Made by a program: the position numbers and the translations under genes. This document shows, piece by piece, positions 45,941 through 55,447 of a DNA stretch of 64,000 nucleotides (position 1 is the stretch's first letter; every line of letters begins with the position of its first letter). This DNA is from Keratinibaculum paraultunense. GTDB lineage: Bacteria; Bacillota; Clostridia; Tissierellales; Tepidimicrobiaceae. The stretch is taken from assembly GCF_016767175.1 (NCBI RefSeq), contig NZ_CP068564.1, forward strand, positions 744,001 to 808,000, given 5' to 3'. The notes under the pieces are model-generated. The model was not told the DNA's origin, made no database searches, and saw nothing but the letters and a program-made list of their open reading frames with translations.

Positions 45941-46549
45941 TTGAAAAGAAAAGTAGGAATTATTGGAGGAACTTTTGATCCTATTCATAATGGACATTTG
46001 ATGTTAGCAGAATATTCTAGAGTTAATTTTAAATTAGAAGAAATCATATTTATACCTTCTGGGAACCCTCCTCATAAGGAAAAAGGAATAGTTTCACCTA
46101 TAATTCATAGATATAATATGACATTATTAGCAATAAACTCCAACCCTCATTTTGTACTATCAACATTAGAAATTAAAAAAGAAGAAGAAATAAATTATAC
46201 AGTAGATACTATAAAAAAATTAAAAGAGATAAATAAAAACATAGATTATTACTTTATATTAGGAGAAGATTCTATAAAAGAGATTCATACTTGGAAAGAT
46301 TATAATAAATTATTGAGAATGTGTAAATTTATAGTAGCGCCTAGACCTTATTCAGATAGAAAAACTTTAATGGACAAAGTAAATAGTTTAAATGTAAAGT
46401 ACGGACATTCTATATATATACTTGATATGCCGTTAATAGAGATATCTTCAACAGATATTAGAAATCGAGTAAGCAAGGGATTGTCAATTAAATATTTAGT
46501 ACCGGAAATAGTAGAGATGTATATACAAAAACATAAATTGTATATTTAA
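45941..46549 (+). CDS. nadD: Nicotinate-nucleotide adenylyltransferase
   Basis: 202 residues, TTG start with TGGAGGAGAT upstream. GGTFDPIHNGHL (about 9-20) is the nucleotidyltransferase HxGH-type motif and ISSTDIRNRV (about 168-177) the second signature. It makes deamido-NAD from NaMN and ATP. It is followed 12 bases later by yqeK, as is usual. Confidence 0.95.
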   Translation: MKRKVGIIGGTFDPIHNGHLMLAEYSRVNFKLEEIIFIPSGNPPHKEKGIVSPIIHRYNMTLLAINSNPHFVLSTLEIKKEEEINYTVDTIKKLKEINKNIDYYFILGEDSIKEIHTWKDYNKLLRMCKFIVAPRPYSDRKTLMDKVNSLNVKYGHSIYILDMPLIEISSTDIRNRVSKGLSIKYLVPEIVEMYIQKHKLYI

Positions 46550-46561
46550 TAGGAGGCTTTT

Positions 46562-47135
46562 ATGATAGAACAATGGATGCATGAAAAATTAAAAAAAGAT
46601 ATAGGTGAAGTAAGATATAATCACTCCATTGGTGTCATGAATACTAGCATGGAATTAGCTAAACTTTATGGTTATCCTGAGGGAGAAGCTGAATTAGCGG
46701 GTTTTTTACACGATTGTGGAAAACTAAAAGATAAAATAAATTTGTTGAAAATTGCAAAAGAGTTTGATATAATTTTAGACAATGTTATGAAACATAATCC
46801 AGAATTAATTCATGGACCATTAGGTGAAAAAAATAGCTATTAAAGAGTATAAGGTAACTAATAAAAATGTTTTAAATGCTATTCGATATCATACAACTGG
46901 ACGTGAAAATATGTCTTTACTAGAAAAGATAGTTTATGTAGCAGATATTATAGAACCAGGAAGAAAATTTGAGGGAGTAGATACGATTAGGCAATTGGCT
47001 TATGAAGACATAGATAAATGTTTATTGTATGCACTAGATAGAACTATAGTGTTTGTTATTTCAAAAGGGAAATTAATTCATTTAGATACAATAAAAGCGA
47101 GAAATCAGTTGATAATACTAAAAGATTTGGAGTGA
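46562..47135 (+). pseudogene. yqeK: HD-domain hydrolase YqeK, interrupted by one frameshift
   Basis: Two frames together give a full YqeK-type (symmetrical Ap4A hydrolase/HD) protein. Frame one (46562-46843) holds the first His in RYNHSIGV and the HDCGK motif, then stops just after HGPLGE. Frame two (to 47135) continues with AIRYHTTGRENMS, KIVYVADIIEPGRKFEG and ARNQLIILKDLE. The switch is at a run of seven As (46827-46833); with six As one frame of 190 residues, the family's normal length, results. It may be a real mutation, a sequencing error in the homopolymer, or a gene rescued by slippage. The metal-binding Asp of VYVAD is cut off from the HD part by the break. Confidence 0.85.
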
Positions 47136-47169
47136 TTATAGATGAAAAAAACTTTTTTTAAAACTTTTT

Positions 47170-48081
47170 TTGTTTCTTTTATTGTTTTTTTCTTTAATAT
47201 GGGGTGGATTTATATATAAAACAGTTATAAAAGCTCAAAGTGAAGAAGATGAAGATGTATATAACGAAAGTTTTATTGATAGACTAATGCATGATAAAGA
47301 TGATATAACTTTTTTAATGTTAGGAATAGATTCAAAAGATGTGAAAAAGGCTACTAATGTTAGAACTGATACAATGATGTTATGTAAAGCTAATAAATCT
47401 ACGGGAGAAGTACATTTATTATCAATACCTAGAGATACCAAAACTCATATTCGTGGTAGAAAGAATGAGGAAAAGATAAATCATGCTCATGTTTACGGAG
47501 GACCTGAATTATCTGTAAAAGCTGTTAAAGATTTATTAGGTATAGATTTAGAATACTATGTTAGAGTAGATTATAATATTGTAAAGAAGTTTGTAGATTT
47601 GATAGGCGGAGTTGAAGTTTATGTTCCTATGGATATGAAATATACAGATCCAGTTGCAGATCCACCACTATACATAGATTTGAAACAAGGGTATCAGACA
47701 TTAGATGGGGATAAAGCCCTTCAATTTTTAAGATTTAGAAAAGGATATAAAGATCAAGATTTAGGAAGGATAAAAGCTCAGCAACAATTTATTGAAGCAG
47801 TTTTAGAAAAAACTTTAAGACCTGGGAATATTGCAAATATTCCTCAAATGATAAAAACTTATTATGATTATGTAGATACTAATATACCATTTGATGTGAT
47901 GATGAAATTTGCTATGAATGCTAAAAACTTTAGTCCTGATAATGTTAGTATGGCTACATTACCAGGAGAAGGAGAATATATAGGTAATACATCCTATTTT
48001 ATTGTGGATAAAGAGGAATGTATTAAATTAGTAAAAACAATGTTTATTGAGGATAAATCTGTTGAAAATATAGAGAAATAA
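47170..48081 (+). CDS. LytR-CpsA-Psr family protein with frameshifted N-terminus
   Basis: The frame from TTG 47170 gives 303 residues: a short hydrophobic start, then the LCP domain with FLMLGIDSKDVKKATNVRTDTMMLC (about 43-67), LSIPRDTKTHI, INHAHVYGG and RFRKGYKDQDLGRI (about 190-203). LCP enzymes move polymers such as teichoic acids to peptidoglycan. TTG 47170 has no ribosome binding site. ATG 47142 does (TTGGAGTGAT) but is out of frame by one base and ends early. Removing one T from the 7-T run at 47085-equivalent position 47185-47191 would fuse MKKTFFKTFFVSFIVF to SLIWGGFIYK, a normal anchor. So the true gene is probably 47142-48081 with one extra base. Confidence 0.85.
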   Translation: MFLLLFFSLIWGGFIYKTVIKAQSEEDEDVYNESFIDRLMHDKDDITFLMLGIDSKDVKKATNVRTDTMMLCKANKSTGEVHLLSIPRDTKTHIRGRKNEEKINHAHVYGGPELSVKAVKDLLGIDLEYYVRVDYNIVKKFVDLIGGVEVYVPMDMKYTDPVADPPLYIDLKQGYQTLDGDKALQFLRFRKGYKDQDLGRIKAQQQFIEAVLEKTLRPGNIANIPQMIKTYYDYVDTNIPFDVMMKFAMNAKNFSPDNVSMATLPGEGEYIGNTSYFIVDKEECIKLVKTMFIEDKSVENIEK

Positions 48082-48113
48082 ATAGTAATTTTCAATTATC
48101 AGGAGGTAATTAA

Positions 48114-48458
48114 GTGAAAGATATTGATAAAAGAGTATCTATCATAACAAAAGCTTGTTATGATAAAAAAGGATTTAATGTTAAAGTACTGAATTTAAAA
48201 AAAATAACACCTATGGCTGATTATTTTATTATTGCCAGTGGAAATTCTACAATTCAAACAGTTGCTATAGCAGATGAAGTTGAAGAAAAAATGGAAACTT
48301 CAGGATATCCTCTATTAGGTAAAGAAGGATATCAAACTGGGAGATGGATTTTATTAGATTTTGGAGATATAGTAGTACATGTATTTCACAAAGAAGATAG
48401 GGAATATTATAATTTAGAAAAATTGTGGGCAGATGGTGAAGAAATAGAATTGGATTAG
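48114..48458 (+). CDS. rsfS: Ribosome silencing factor RsfS
   Basis: 114 residues, GTG start with CAGGAGGT upstream. MADYFIIASGNSTIQTVAIADEVEE (about 38-62) and GRWILLDFGDIVVHVFHKEDREYYNLEKLW (about 79-108) are the RsfS/Iojap family motifs. It binds L14 and stops subunit joining in starved cells. Position after nadD-yqeK-LCP is conserved. Confidence 0.96.
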   Translation: MKDIDKRVSIITKACYDKKGFNVKVLNLKKITPMADYFIIASGNSTIQTVAIADEVEEKMETSGYPLLGKEGYQTGRWILLDFGDIVVHVFHKEDREYYNLEKLWADGEEIELD

Positions 48459-48507
48459 ATAATTTATTTTAAATTTATATAAATTTAAAGGGAGGATGAA
48501 TAACATC

Positions 48508-48888
48508 ATGAATATAGTACCAATAAATACCAATAAGGCACCAGGAGCTGTGGGTCCTTATTCTCAAGGAATAAAGGCTGGTAATCTCATATTTACATCT
48601 GGGCAACTTCCAATAGTTCCAGAAACAGGTGAATTATTAAAAGATGATATTAAAGAAGAAACAAGACAATGTTTAAAAAATGTAGAAGCTATATTAAAAG
48701 AAGTAGGAGCAACTTTAAAAAATGTAGTTAAAGTAAATATTTATATAGTGGACATGGATATGTTTTCATCTATCAATGAAGCCTATGAAGAATATTTTAA
48801 CGAACATAAACCAGCTCGTTCTTGTATAGAAGTTTCAAGATTACCAAAGGATGGAAATATTGAAATAGAAGTAATTGCAGTATTATAA
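48508..48888 (+). CDS. ridA: RidA family enamine/imine deaminase
   Basis: About 126 residues. ATG 48508 is preferred; the in-frame ATG 48496 directly touches GGAGG with no spacing. APGAVGPYSQGIKAGNLIFTSGQLP (about 10-34) and ARSCIEVSRLPKDGNIEIEVIAV (about 103-125, Arg for substrate carboxylate) define RidA. It hydrolyses 2-aminoacrylate from PLP enzymes. It runs towards dacF on the other strand, with a 54-bp palindrome between. Confidence 0.95.
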   Translation: MNIVPINTNKAPGAVGPYSQGIKAGNLIFTSGQLPIVPETGELLKDDIKEETRQCLKNVEAILKEVGATLKNVVKVNIYIVDMDMFSSINEAYEEYFNEHKPARSCIEVSRLPKDGNIEIEVIAVL

Positions 48889-48901
48889 GTAAAGATATAA
48901 A

Positions 48902-48955
48902 ATACAGAGTGCATTAAACCTTGCCTACGTAGGCAAGGTTTAATGCACTCTGTAT
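48902..48955. repeat. Perfect spacerless 54-bp palindrome at the ridA/dacF junction
   Basis: Each of the 27 bases left of the centre (48928/48929, core CCTACGTAGG) is complementary to its mirror base on the right. It begins 13 bases after the ridA stop and contains the last codons and TAA stop (48942-48940) of the converging dacF. It is richer in G+C than its surroundings. It may be a bidirectional terminator, but neither side has an immediate T-run. Confidence 0.9.
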
Positions 48956-50199
48956 ACAGAATTTCTCTTTTTTTTTCTCAACCGTTTTCTTCTAAAGGAT
49001 GAAATTTGGATTATACTTAATATCCCAATTACGATAATATACCATTTGTTTATAATTTTTTGTATTAAAGTTAATGGAGGAATTTTTTCAATATTTAATG
49101 TGGATATTATATCTACTTCTCCTAAAAATTGATCATTTAAATAATATTCTACTTTACCTAAAGTTTGTCCATCTATTAATGGTGCTTCAATTACATCATT
49201 AAGATATATTTTTTTCTCTATTGTATTCATATTTCCTTTAGGTATTGAGGCAGTTAAATCTTCTTTTAAGATGCCTGCTACAACTGGATTAGTTCCATTA
49301 GATACTTCGATATTTTTTATAAATTGACCTTTATGTGCAATATGAACTTTTTCATAGTTATTAAATCCATAATTGAATAATTTATGGATATCTGAGTAAA
49401 CTTCTCGCCCATTTGCTTTTAATACAACTGCAATTAATCTTTGATTTCCTCTTTCTGCTGAAGCTACTAGACAATTTTGTGCTGCTATTGTATATCCAGT
49501 TTTTATACCAGTAATTCCTTCATATTTTATTGGAACAATTTTCCCATCAACATCAATTTTCTGTGTACTATATAATAGTTTATTAGCTGATTTTAAATAT
49601 CGTTCTTCATTTTTTTTATTAGTTACAGGTATAACATAAGTATAATTTTTAACTATTTCCCTAAATATTTCATTTTCCATGGCATACTTAGCAATTAAAC
49701 TTAAATCATAAGGAGTAGTAATATGGTTTTCGGCGGTTAAACCATTAGGATTAACGAAATTAGTATTAAGAGTTCCTATTTCTTTAGCTTTTTTATTCAT
49801 AAGTTTTACAAATTCATCAATGCTACCAGAAACATGTTTTGCTAAGGCTAAAGCTGCATCATTAGCTGATTCAATTAAAAGGGCATTTACTAAATCTTCA
49901 AATTTTACTCGTTCTCCAGGCTCTAAAGCAATGTGACTACCATCAGTAAGTTTTACAATTTCATCATCTATAGTAACATAATCATCCATGTTCCCATTTT
50001 CTATGGCAAGTATGCCTGTCATTATTTTAGTAGTACTAGCAGGATGTAGTTTCATATGAGGATTTTTAGAATATAAAATTTGTCCTGTATCCATATCTAT
50101 GAGTATAGCGCCTTCTCCTGAAAGATTTAATTCTTCAGCATAGGATATATTATATGTAAATATTAAAAAAAGCAATATAAAATAAAAAAACTTTTTCAA
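48940..50199 (-). CDS. dacF: D-alanyl-D-alanine carboxypeptidase (peptidase S11, DacF-like)
   Basis: About 419 residues. TTG 50199 is chosen because AGGAGGGAGG lies just before it and a signal peptide (KKFFYFILLFLIFTYNISYA) begins there; an ATG further up has no such site. The serine peptidase motifs are STTK (about 58-61), SAN (about 116-118) and KTG (about 218-220). A C-terminal domain and a membrane helix (about 380-400) with a basic tail follow. It trims D-Ala from peptidoglycan stem peptides; DacF in Bacillus acts in the forespore. The last codons lie in the 54-bp palindrome. Confidence 0.94.
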   Translation of the reverse strand: MKKFFYFILLFLIFTYNISYAEELNLSGEGAILIDMDTGQILYSKNPHMKLHPASTTKIMTGILAIENGNMDDYVTIDDEIVKLTDGSHIALEPGERVKFEDLVNALLIESANDAALALAKHVSGSIDEFVKLMNKKAKEIGTLNTNFVNPNGLTAENHITTPYDLSLIAKYAMENEIFREIVKNYTYVIPVTNKKNEERYLKSANKLLYSTQKIDVDGKIVPIKYEGITGIKTGYTIAAQNCLVASAERGNQRLIAVVLKANGREVYSDIHKLFNYGFNNYEKVHIAHKGQFIKNIEVSNGTNPVVAGILKEDLTASIPKGNMNTIEKKIYLNDVIEAPLIDGQTLGKVEYYLNDQFLGEVDIISTLNIEKIPPLTLIQKIINKWYIIVIGILSIIQISSFRRKRLRKKKRNSVYRVH

Positions 50200-50381
50200 A
50201 TGTTCCTCCCTCCTTTTATATATAATCAAGTATATCAAAAATAAGTATTTTTTTGAATATAAATTAAAAAAAACCATGAATAAAAAAGGGAAATTAAATA
50301 TAAAGTCGAATATTTAAATTAGTGATTGGATAATTTTATAAGTTTAAATTATAAGTAGAGGGATTTAGGAGAGGTGAAAAT

Positions 50382-51014
50382 ATGGATTATTTTACAAAAA
50401 AAGAACAAATAGTTATAATATTATTGATATTAATTATTGTTTTAATATCTCTTTTTAATTTTTTAAAGAAAAATGATTCTTTGATAGGGAAGAAAATTGA
50501 TGAAGAGAATAAAGAGAAAGTAGATCCTGAGGAATTAATTACGGAATTGGAAGAACAATTGGAAGATGACGTTGAAAATGGAGAAATTATCATGGTGCAT
50601 ATAAGTGGTGAGGTATATAATCCAGGTTTGGTAGAATTACCTCGTGATTCTAGAGTAATTGATGCAGTAAATTTAGCAGGAGGATTAAAAAAAGAAGCAG
50701 ATTTGGATAGAATAAATTTGGCGAAGAAATTAGAAGATGAAGAAAAAATATATATACCAAAAGTAGGTGAAGATATAAACCCTGTTGAGAATTTTGTAGA
50801 TATGCAATATGATAATAGTAGTGGTAAAATCAATATAAATATGTGTACTAAGGAAGAGCTAATGTCTTTACCAGGTATAGGGGAAGTATTAGCAGGAAGA
50901 ATATTGGAATATAGAGAGCAAAATAAATTTAAAAATATTGAAGATATAAAAAATGTATCTGGTATAGGAGAAAAGAAGTTTGAAAGTATAAAGGAATTAA
51001 TTACTACAAGATAA
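50382..51014 (+). CDS. comEA: ComEA-type DNA-binding protein (SLBB + helix-hairpin-helix)
   Basis: 210 residues, GAGAGGTGAAAAT before the ATG. An N-terminal membrane helix (about 9-26) is followed by an acidic linker, an SLBB domain (IMVHISGEVYNPGLVELP, about 70-87) and a C-terminal double helix-hairpin-helix (LMSLPGIGEVLAGRILEYR and VSGIGEKKFESIKELI, about 160-208). It is the surface DNA receptor for uptake. The channel gene comEC is about 9 kb downstream rather than adjacent. It ends 13 bases before selD. Confidence 0.94.
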   Translation: MDYFTKKEQIVIILLILIIVLISLFNFLKKNDSLIGKKIDEENKEKVDPEELITELEEQLEDDVENGEIIMVHISGEVYNPGLVELPRDSRVIDAVNLAGGLKKEADLDRINLAKKLEDEEKIYIPKVGEDINPVENFVDMQYDNSSGKININMCTKEELMSLPGIGEVLAGRILEYREQNKFKNIEDIKNVSGIGEKKFESIKELITTR

Positions 51015-51027
51015 AGGAGTGAATGAA

Positions 51028-52059
51028 ATGACAATTAGATTAACAGAATTAACAAAAACATCTGGCTGAGCTGCTAAAATCGGTCCCGATATTTTGGCAC
51101 AAGTTTTGTGTCATTTACCAAAAAATTATGATGAAAATTTAATAGTAGGTTTGGATACTTCTGATGATGCAGCAGTTTATAAGATAAATGGAAATTTAGC
51201 ATTAATTCAAACTTTAGATTTTTTTACTCCTGTAGTAGATGACCCGTATGTATTTGGGCAAATAGCTGCTGCTAATTCTTTAAGTGATGTATATGCTATG
51301 GGAGGAGAGCCCAAATTAGCTATGAATATAGTATGCTTTCCTAATTGTTTAGATCCTAGTGTTTTAGTTGAGATATTAAAAGGAGGTTATGATAAAGTAA
51401 AGGAAGCAGGTGCTATATTGGTAGGAGGGCATACAGTTGAAGATGATGAGCCTAAGTACGGATTGTCAGTAGCTGGATTTGTTCATCCTGACAATGTATT
51501 GACAAATAGTAATGCTAAACCTGGAGATGTGTTGGTTATAACTAAGCCTTTAGGTCTAGGTATTATTAATACTGCTATAAAAGGTGGTATAGCAGATAAA
51601 ACTTCTTATGATGAAGCTGTAAAAGTAATGTCAACATTAAATAAGTTTGGGAAAGAAGCATTAGAAAAGGTAAAGGTTAATAGTGTAACAGATATTACTG
51701 GATTTGGATTACTCGGTCATGCTTTAGAAATGGCTGAAAATAGTGAAGTGTCTATTAAAATTTACCATAAAAGAATTCCTTTAATTTCCAATACATTAGA
51801 ATATGCACAAATGGGATTGGTACCTCAAGGAGCATATAACAATAGAAAATATATTGGAGATAATGTGAAATTTAATAATCAAATTTCTGAAGAAATGGAA
51901 GATGTATTGTTCGATCCTCAAACATCTGGAGGATTATTAATATCTATTCCTAAAGAAGAGGTAGACCAATTGATTAAAGCTTTAACAAACAATCCTACAT
52001 CTTATAGTATAATTGGAGAAGTAATAGAAAAAGAAGAACAATATTTGATTGTAGAATAA
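51028..52059 (+). CDS. selD: Selenophosphate synthetase SelD, itself a selenoprotein (UGA = Sec)
   Basis: 343 residues if the in-frame TGA at 51067-51069 is read as selenocysteine at position 14: [21 protein letters not shown]. The ATG at 51028 has AAAGGAGTGAATGAA upstream. The Sec replaces the catalytic Cys17 of E. coli SelD in the same SG-C/U-AAK motif. The remainder has [14 protein letters not shown] (about 38-51), [15 protein letters not shown] and [12 protein letters not shown] of the family. It makes selenophosphate from selenide and ATP, the Se donor for SelA. Any start after the UGA (for example 51094) would lose the catalytic residue and glycine loop. First of selD-selA-selB. Confidence 0.95.
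51070..51097 (+). promoter_or_regulatory. Putative bacterial SECIS hairpin of selD
   Basis: Directly after the UGA, CTAAAA (51074-51079) pairs with TTTTGG (51092-51097) and TCG (51080-51082) with CGA (51087-51089), leaving a two-base bulge (51090-51091) and the apical loop GTCC. A short hairpin with a bulge and a G at the loop start, at this distance from UGA, fits SelB-binding SECIS elements. Confidence 0.65.
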
Positions 52060-52079
52060 AATATAAGGAGAAAGATTAT

Positions 52080-53507
52080 ATGAAGGAAAATAAAAATTTG
52101 TATAGATTAATTCCAAAAGTTGATGATTTATTAGAAAATGATGATATCAATAAATTATTAAATTTTATACCAAGGAAGTTAGTAGTAGATTCAATAAGAG
52201 AGGAAATAGATTTAATAAGGGAGGATATAAAAAATAAAGTATTAGATGAAGATAATATAAAAGAGAGGATAAAACTATTACCTAAACTAATTAAAACAAG
52301 GGCTAATAGGAAAAATTCCTATAGATTGAAAAGAGTGATAAATGGGACTGGAGTGGTAATTCATACCAATATTGGCCGTTCTTTAATTCATAAAGATGTT
52401 ATGGATAATGTAGTTGAAATTGCAACTAATTATTCAAATTTAGAATATGATTTAGAAAAAGGAACTAGAGGTTCTAGATATAGCCATTTAGAGGATATAT
52501 TAATAGAGATTACAGGTGGAGAAGCAGCTATGGTTGTTAATAATAATGCTGCTGCAGTATTGTTAGTGTTAAGTACTTTAGCTAAGAATAAAGAGGTTAT
52601 AGTATCTAGAGGTGAGTTAATAGAAATAGGAGGTTCTTTTAGAATTCCTGATGTAATGGAACAAAGTGGAGCTATTTTGGTATCAGTAGGAACGACCAAT
52701 AAGACTCATCTTTGGGACTATGAAAATGCTATTAATGAAGAAACTGCAGCATTATTAAAAGTACACACAAGTAACTATAGAATATTAGGTTTTACCTCTT
52801 CTGTATCGGCAGAAGAATTATATAAATTAAAACAAAAATATAATATACCTTTAATAGAAGATTTAGGCAGTGGTGTGTTAATTGATTTATCAAAGTATGG
52901 ATTGGAGCATGAACCTACTGTACAAGATTCTATAAAAAGTGGAGTGGATGTAGTTACATTTAGTGGAGATAAATTATTAGGAGGACCTCAAGCAGGAATT
53001 ATTATAGGTAAAAAGGAATATATTGAAGCTATGAAAAGGAACCCATTAACAAGAGCATTTAGAGTAGATAAATTTACAATATCTGCCTTAGAAGCTACCT
53101 TGAGACTTTATTTAGATGAAGAAAATGTTATCGAGAAGATACCTACTTTGAATATGTTAACCATGGGAATGGATGAATTAGAAAATAAAGCAAATATGCT
53201 GTATAATTTACTTAAAGCAAAAATTAAACATGATGATTTAATAATAGATATAGTGAACAATTATTCTGAAGTAGGTGGAGGGTCTTTACCATTAGAAAGA
53301 ATTCCTACAAAATGTATTAGTTTAAAATTTAAAAATTCAAATATAACTAAATTTGAAAAGTATTTAAGGGAATTACAAGTTCCTATAATAACTAGAGTAT
53401 ATAAAGATACAATATTTATTGATTTAAGAACAGTAAAAGAAGAAGAGTTTTTCATAGTGGTTGATGGCATATATGATGCTTTAAAGGAACTAGGAGGAGT
53501 TGGGTAG
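52080..53507 (+). CDS. selA: L-seryl-tRNA(Sec) selenium transferase SelA
   Basis: 475 residues, AAGGAGAAAG before the ATG. An N-terminal tRNA-binding part (about 1-75) precedes the PLP domain with INGTGVVIHTNIGRSLI (about 88-104), NNNAAAVLL, and the PLP Lys in TFSGDKLLGGPQAG (Lys about 298). It converts Ser-tRNA(Sec) to Sec-tRNA(Sec). Its stop is directly followed by selB. Confidence 0.96.
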   Translation: MKENKNLYRLIPKVDDLLENDDINKLLNFIPRKLVVDSIREEIDLIREDIKNKVLDEDNIKERIKLLPKLIKTRANRKNSYRLKRVINGTGVVIHTNIGRSLIHKDVMDNVVEIATNYSNLEYDLEKGTRGSRYSHLEDILIEITGGEAAMVVNNNAAAVLLVLSTLAKNKEVIVSRGELIEIGGSFRIPDVMEQSGAILVSVGTTNKTHLWDYENAINEETAALLKVHTSNYRILGFTSSVSAEELYKLKQKYNIPLIEDLGSGVLIDLSKYGLEHEPTVQDSIKSGVDVVTFSGDKLLGGPQAGIIIGKKEYIEAMKRNPLTRAFRVDKFTISALEATLRLYLDEENVIEKIPTLNMLTMGMDELENKANMLYNLLKAKIKHDDLIIDIVNNYSEVGGGSLPLERIPTKCISLKFKNSNITKFEKYLRELQVPIITRVYKDTIFIDLRTVKEEEFFIVVDGIYDALKELGGVG

Positions 53508-55415
53508 ATGAAACATGTTATAATTGGAACAGCTGGGCATATTGATCATGGGAAGACTACTTTAATAAGAGCTCTAACTGGTAGAAATACCGACAGATTA
53601 AAAGAAGAGCAAAAGAGAGGAATTTCTATAGATTTAGGATTTACTTATTTTGATTTGCCCAGTGGTAAAAGAGCAGGCATAATAGACGTACCTGGGCATG
53701 AAAAGTTTATAAAAAACATGCTCGCTGGAGTTGTAGGAATTGATATAGTTTTATTGGTGGTGGCAGCTGATGAAGGAGTTATGCCACAAACTAGTGAACA
53801 TTTAGCAATACTAGATCTTATTGGAGTAGAAAAGGGATTTGTAGTAATTACAAAATCAGATTTAGTAGAAGAAGAATGGTTAGAATTAGTTAAAGATGAT
53901 ATAAAAGATGAATTAAAAGATACTTTTTTAGAAGGAGCACCTATTATACCAGTATCTTCTACTAAAGGTATTGGTTTAGAGGATGTTAAGACGTTAATAG
54001 ATAAATTGGCATTAGAATTAGAAGACAGAGAAGTGAATGATATGCCTAGACTTCCTGTAGATAGGGTATTTTCTATACCAGGTTTTGGGACTATAGTAAC
54101 AGGTACTTTACTTTCAGGTAAATTTCATATTGGAGAAGAAATTCAAGTTTTCCCAGGAAATAGAATTGGTAGGATACGTTCTATGCAGGTTCATGATGAG
54201 GATACCGATGTAGCTTATGCAGGGCAGAGAGTAGCTATTAACATTGCAGGACTTAAAAAGGAGCAGATAAGTAGAGGAGATGTAGTAGCTCCTATAAATT
54301 CGATGAAAGAAACTTCTTTATTAGATGTTAAAGTAAAATTGATTGAAGGAATAGATCGTTCAATAGAAAATAGAACTCGTCTTCGTCTTTATATAGGAGC
54401 TAGAGAAGTTTTGTGTAGAATTGTTTTATTGGATAGAGATATATTAAATCCAGGTGAAGAGACTTATGCTCAATTAATACTGGAAGAGGAAATAGTAGCC
54501 AAAAGAGGAGATAGATTTATATTAAGATTTTACTCTCCAATGTTTACAGTTGGAGGAGGGCAAGTATTAGAACCTAATCCGACTAAAAAGAAAAGATTTG
54601 ATGAAAAGGCATTGGAAGAATTAAGAATAAAGGAAAAAGGGGAACCTATAGATGTTATAGAAAAAATAATACTAGATAAAAGTTCTTCTTTTCCTACTTT
54701 AAAAGAAATATCAATTTATACTGCTATGTTAGAAAATAAAATAAAAGAGGAAATAGAAAAGTTAATTCAAGAAAATAAAATTATACAATTTAGTTTGACT
54801 AAAGATTTGCATTTTATTCATATACAATATTTTAATCAATTAAAAGATAATATAATAGAAGAGCTTAGAAAGTTTCATAAAAAGCACCCTCTTAGGATAG
54901 GTATGCCTAAAGAGGAAATAAGAAGTAAATTTTTAAAAAATGCAAAACCAAAAATAGGAGATAGATTTATTGATTTGTTGATAGAGAAGGGTTATATAGA
55001 GCAACATAAAGAAAATATATGCATAAAAGGATTTAAAATAGAATACAGTCCTTCTCAGTTAAAGATAAAAGAAGAAATAATAGAAAATTATGTAATGAAT
55101 AAATTTTTACCTCCTAAGCGAGAAGAATTGTATGAGAAAATTCAGGGAGAAAAAGAGGAAATAGAGCAGGTTTTAAATTCTCTTATAAATGAAGGGGAAA
55201 TTGTTAAATTAAATGAAGAAATATTGGTGCATAAATTTGCTTATGCTGAAGCTTTAAAAATATTAAAAAAACATATAGAAAAAAATGGTTCTATTACTGT
55301 TGCAGAATATAGGGATGAATTAAATACGAATAGAAAAGTTGCTTTAAGTCTTCTAGAATATTTTGATCAGATAAAGATAACAAAAAGGGAAGGGAACAGA
55401 AGATTTTTTTTCTAG
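53508..55415 (+). CDS. selB: Selenocysteine-specific elongation factor SelB
   Basis: 635 residues. The EF-Tu-like part has GHIDHGKTT (10-18), DVPGHEKF (about 60-67) and TKSD. After domains II and III come four winged-helix units (about 375-635) that bind the SECIS hairpin; the C-terminal one ends in [23 protein letters not shown] precedes the ATG, which follows the selA stop directly. It delivers Sec-tRNA(Sec) to in-frame UGA codons such as that of selD. Confidence 0.96.
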   Translation: MKHVIIGTAGHIDHGKTTLIRALTGRNTDRLKEEQKRGISIDLGFTYFDLPSGKRAGIIDVPGHEKFIKNMLAGVVGIDIVLLVVAADEGVMPQTSEHLAILDLIGVEKGFVVITKSDLVEEEWLELVKDDIKDELKDTFLEGAPIIPVSSTKGIGLEDVKTLIDKLALELEDREVNDMPRLPVDRVFSIPGFGTIVTGTLLSGKFHIGEEIQVFPGNRIGRIRSMQVHDEDTDVAYAGQRVAINIAGLKKEQISRGDVVAPINSMKETSLLDVKVKLIEGIDRSIENRTRLRLYIGAREVLCRIVLLDRDILNPGEETYAQLILEEEIVAKRGDRFILRFYSPMFTVGGGQVLEPNPTKKKRFDEKALEELRIKEKGEPIDVIEKIILDKSSSFPTLKEISIYTAMLENKIKEEIEKLIQENKIIQFSLTKDLHFIHIQYFNQLKDNIIEELRKFHKKHPLRIGMPKEEIRSKFLKNAKPKIGDRFIDLLIEKGYIEQHKENICIKGFKIEYSPSQLKIKEEIIENYVMNKFLPPKREELYEKIQGEKEEIEQVLNSLINEGEIVKLNEEILVHKFAYAEALKILKKHIEKNGSITVAEYRDELNTNRKVALSLLEYFDQIKITKREGNRRFFF

Positions 55416-55447
55416 AATTATAAATTCCTAATTTTGGAGTGATATTC

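Noticed and set aside
51094-52059. SelD starting after the UGA
   Set aside because: It would lack the catalytic Sec and the N-terminal ATP-binding Lys region, and has no ribosome binding site.
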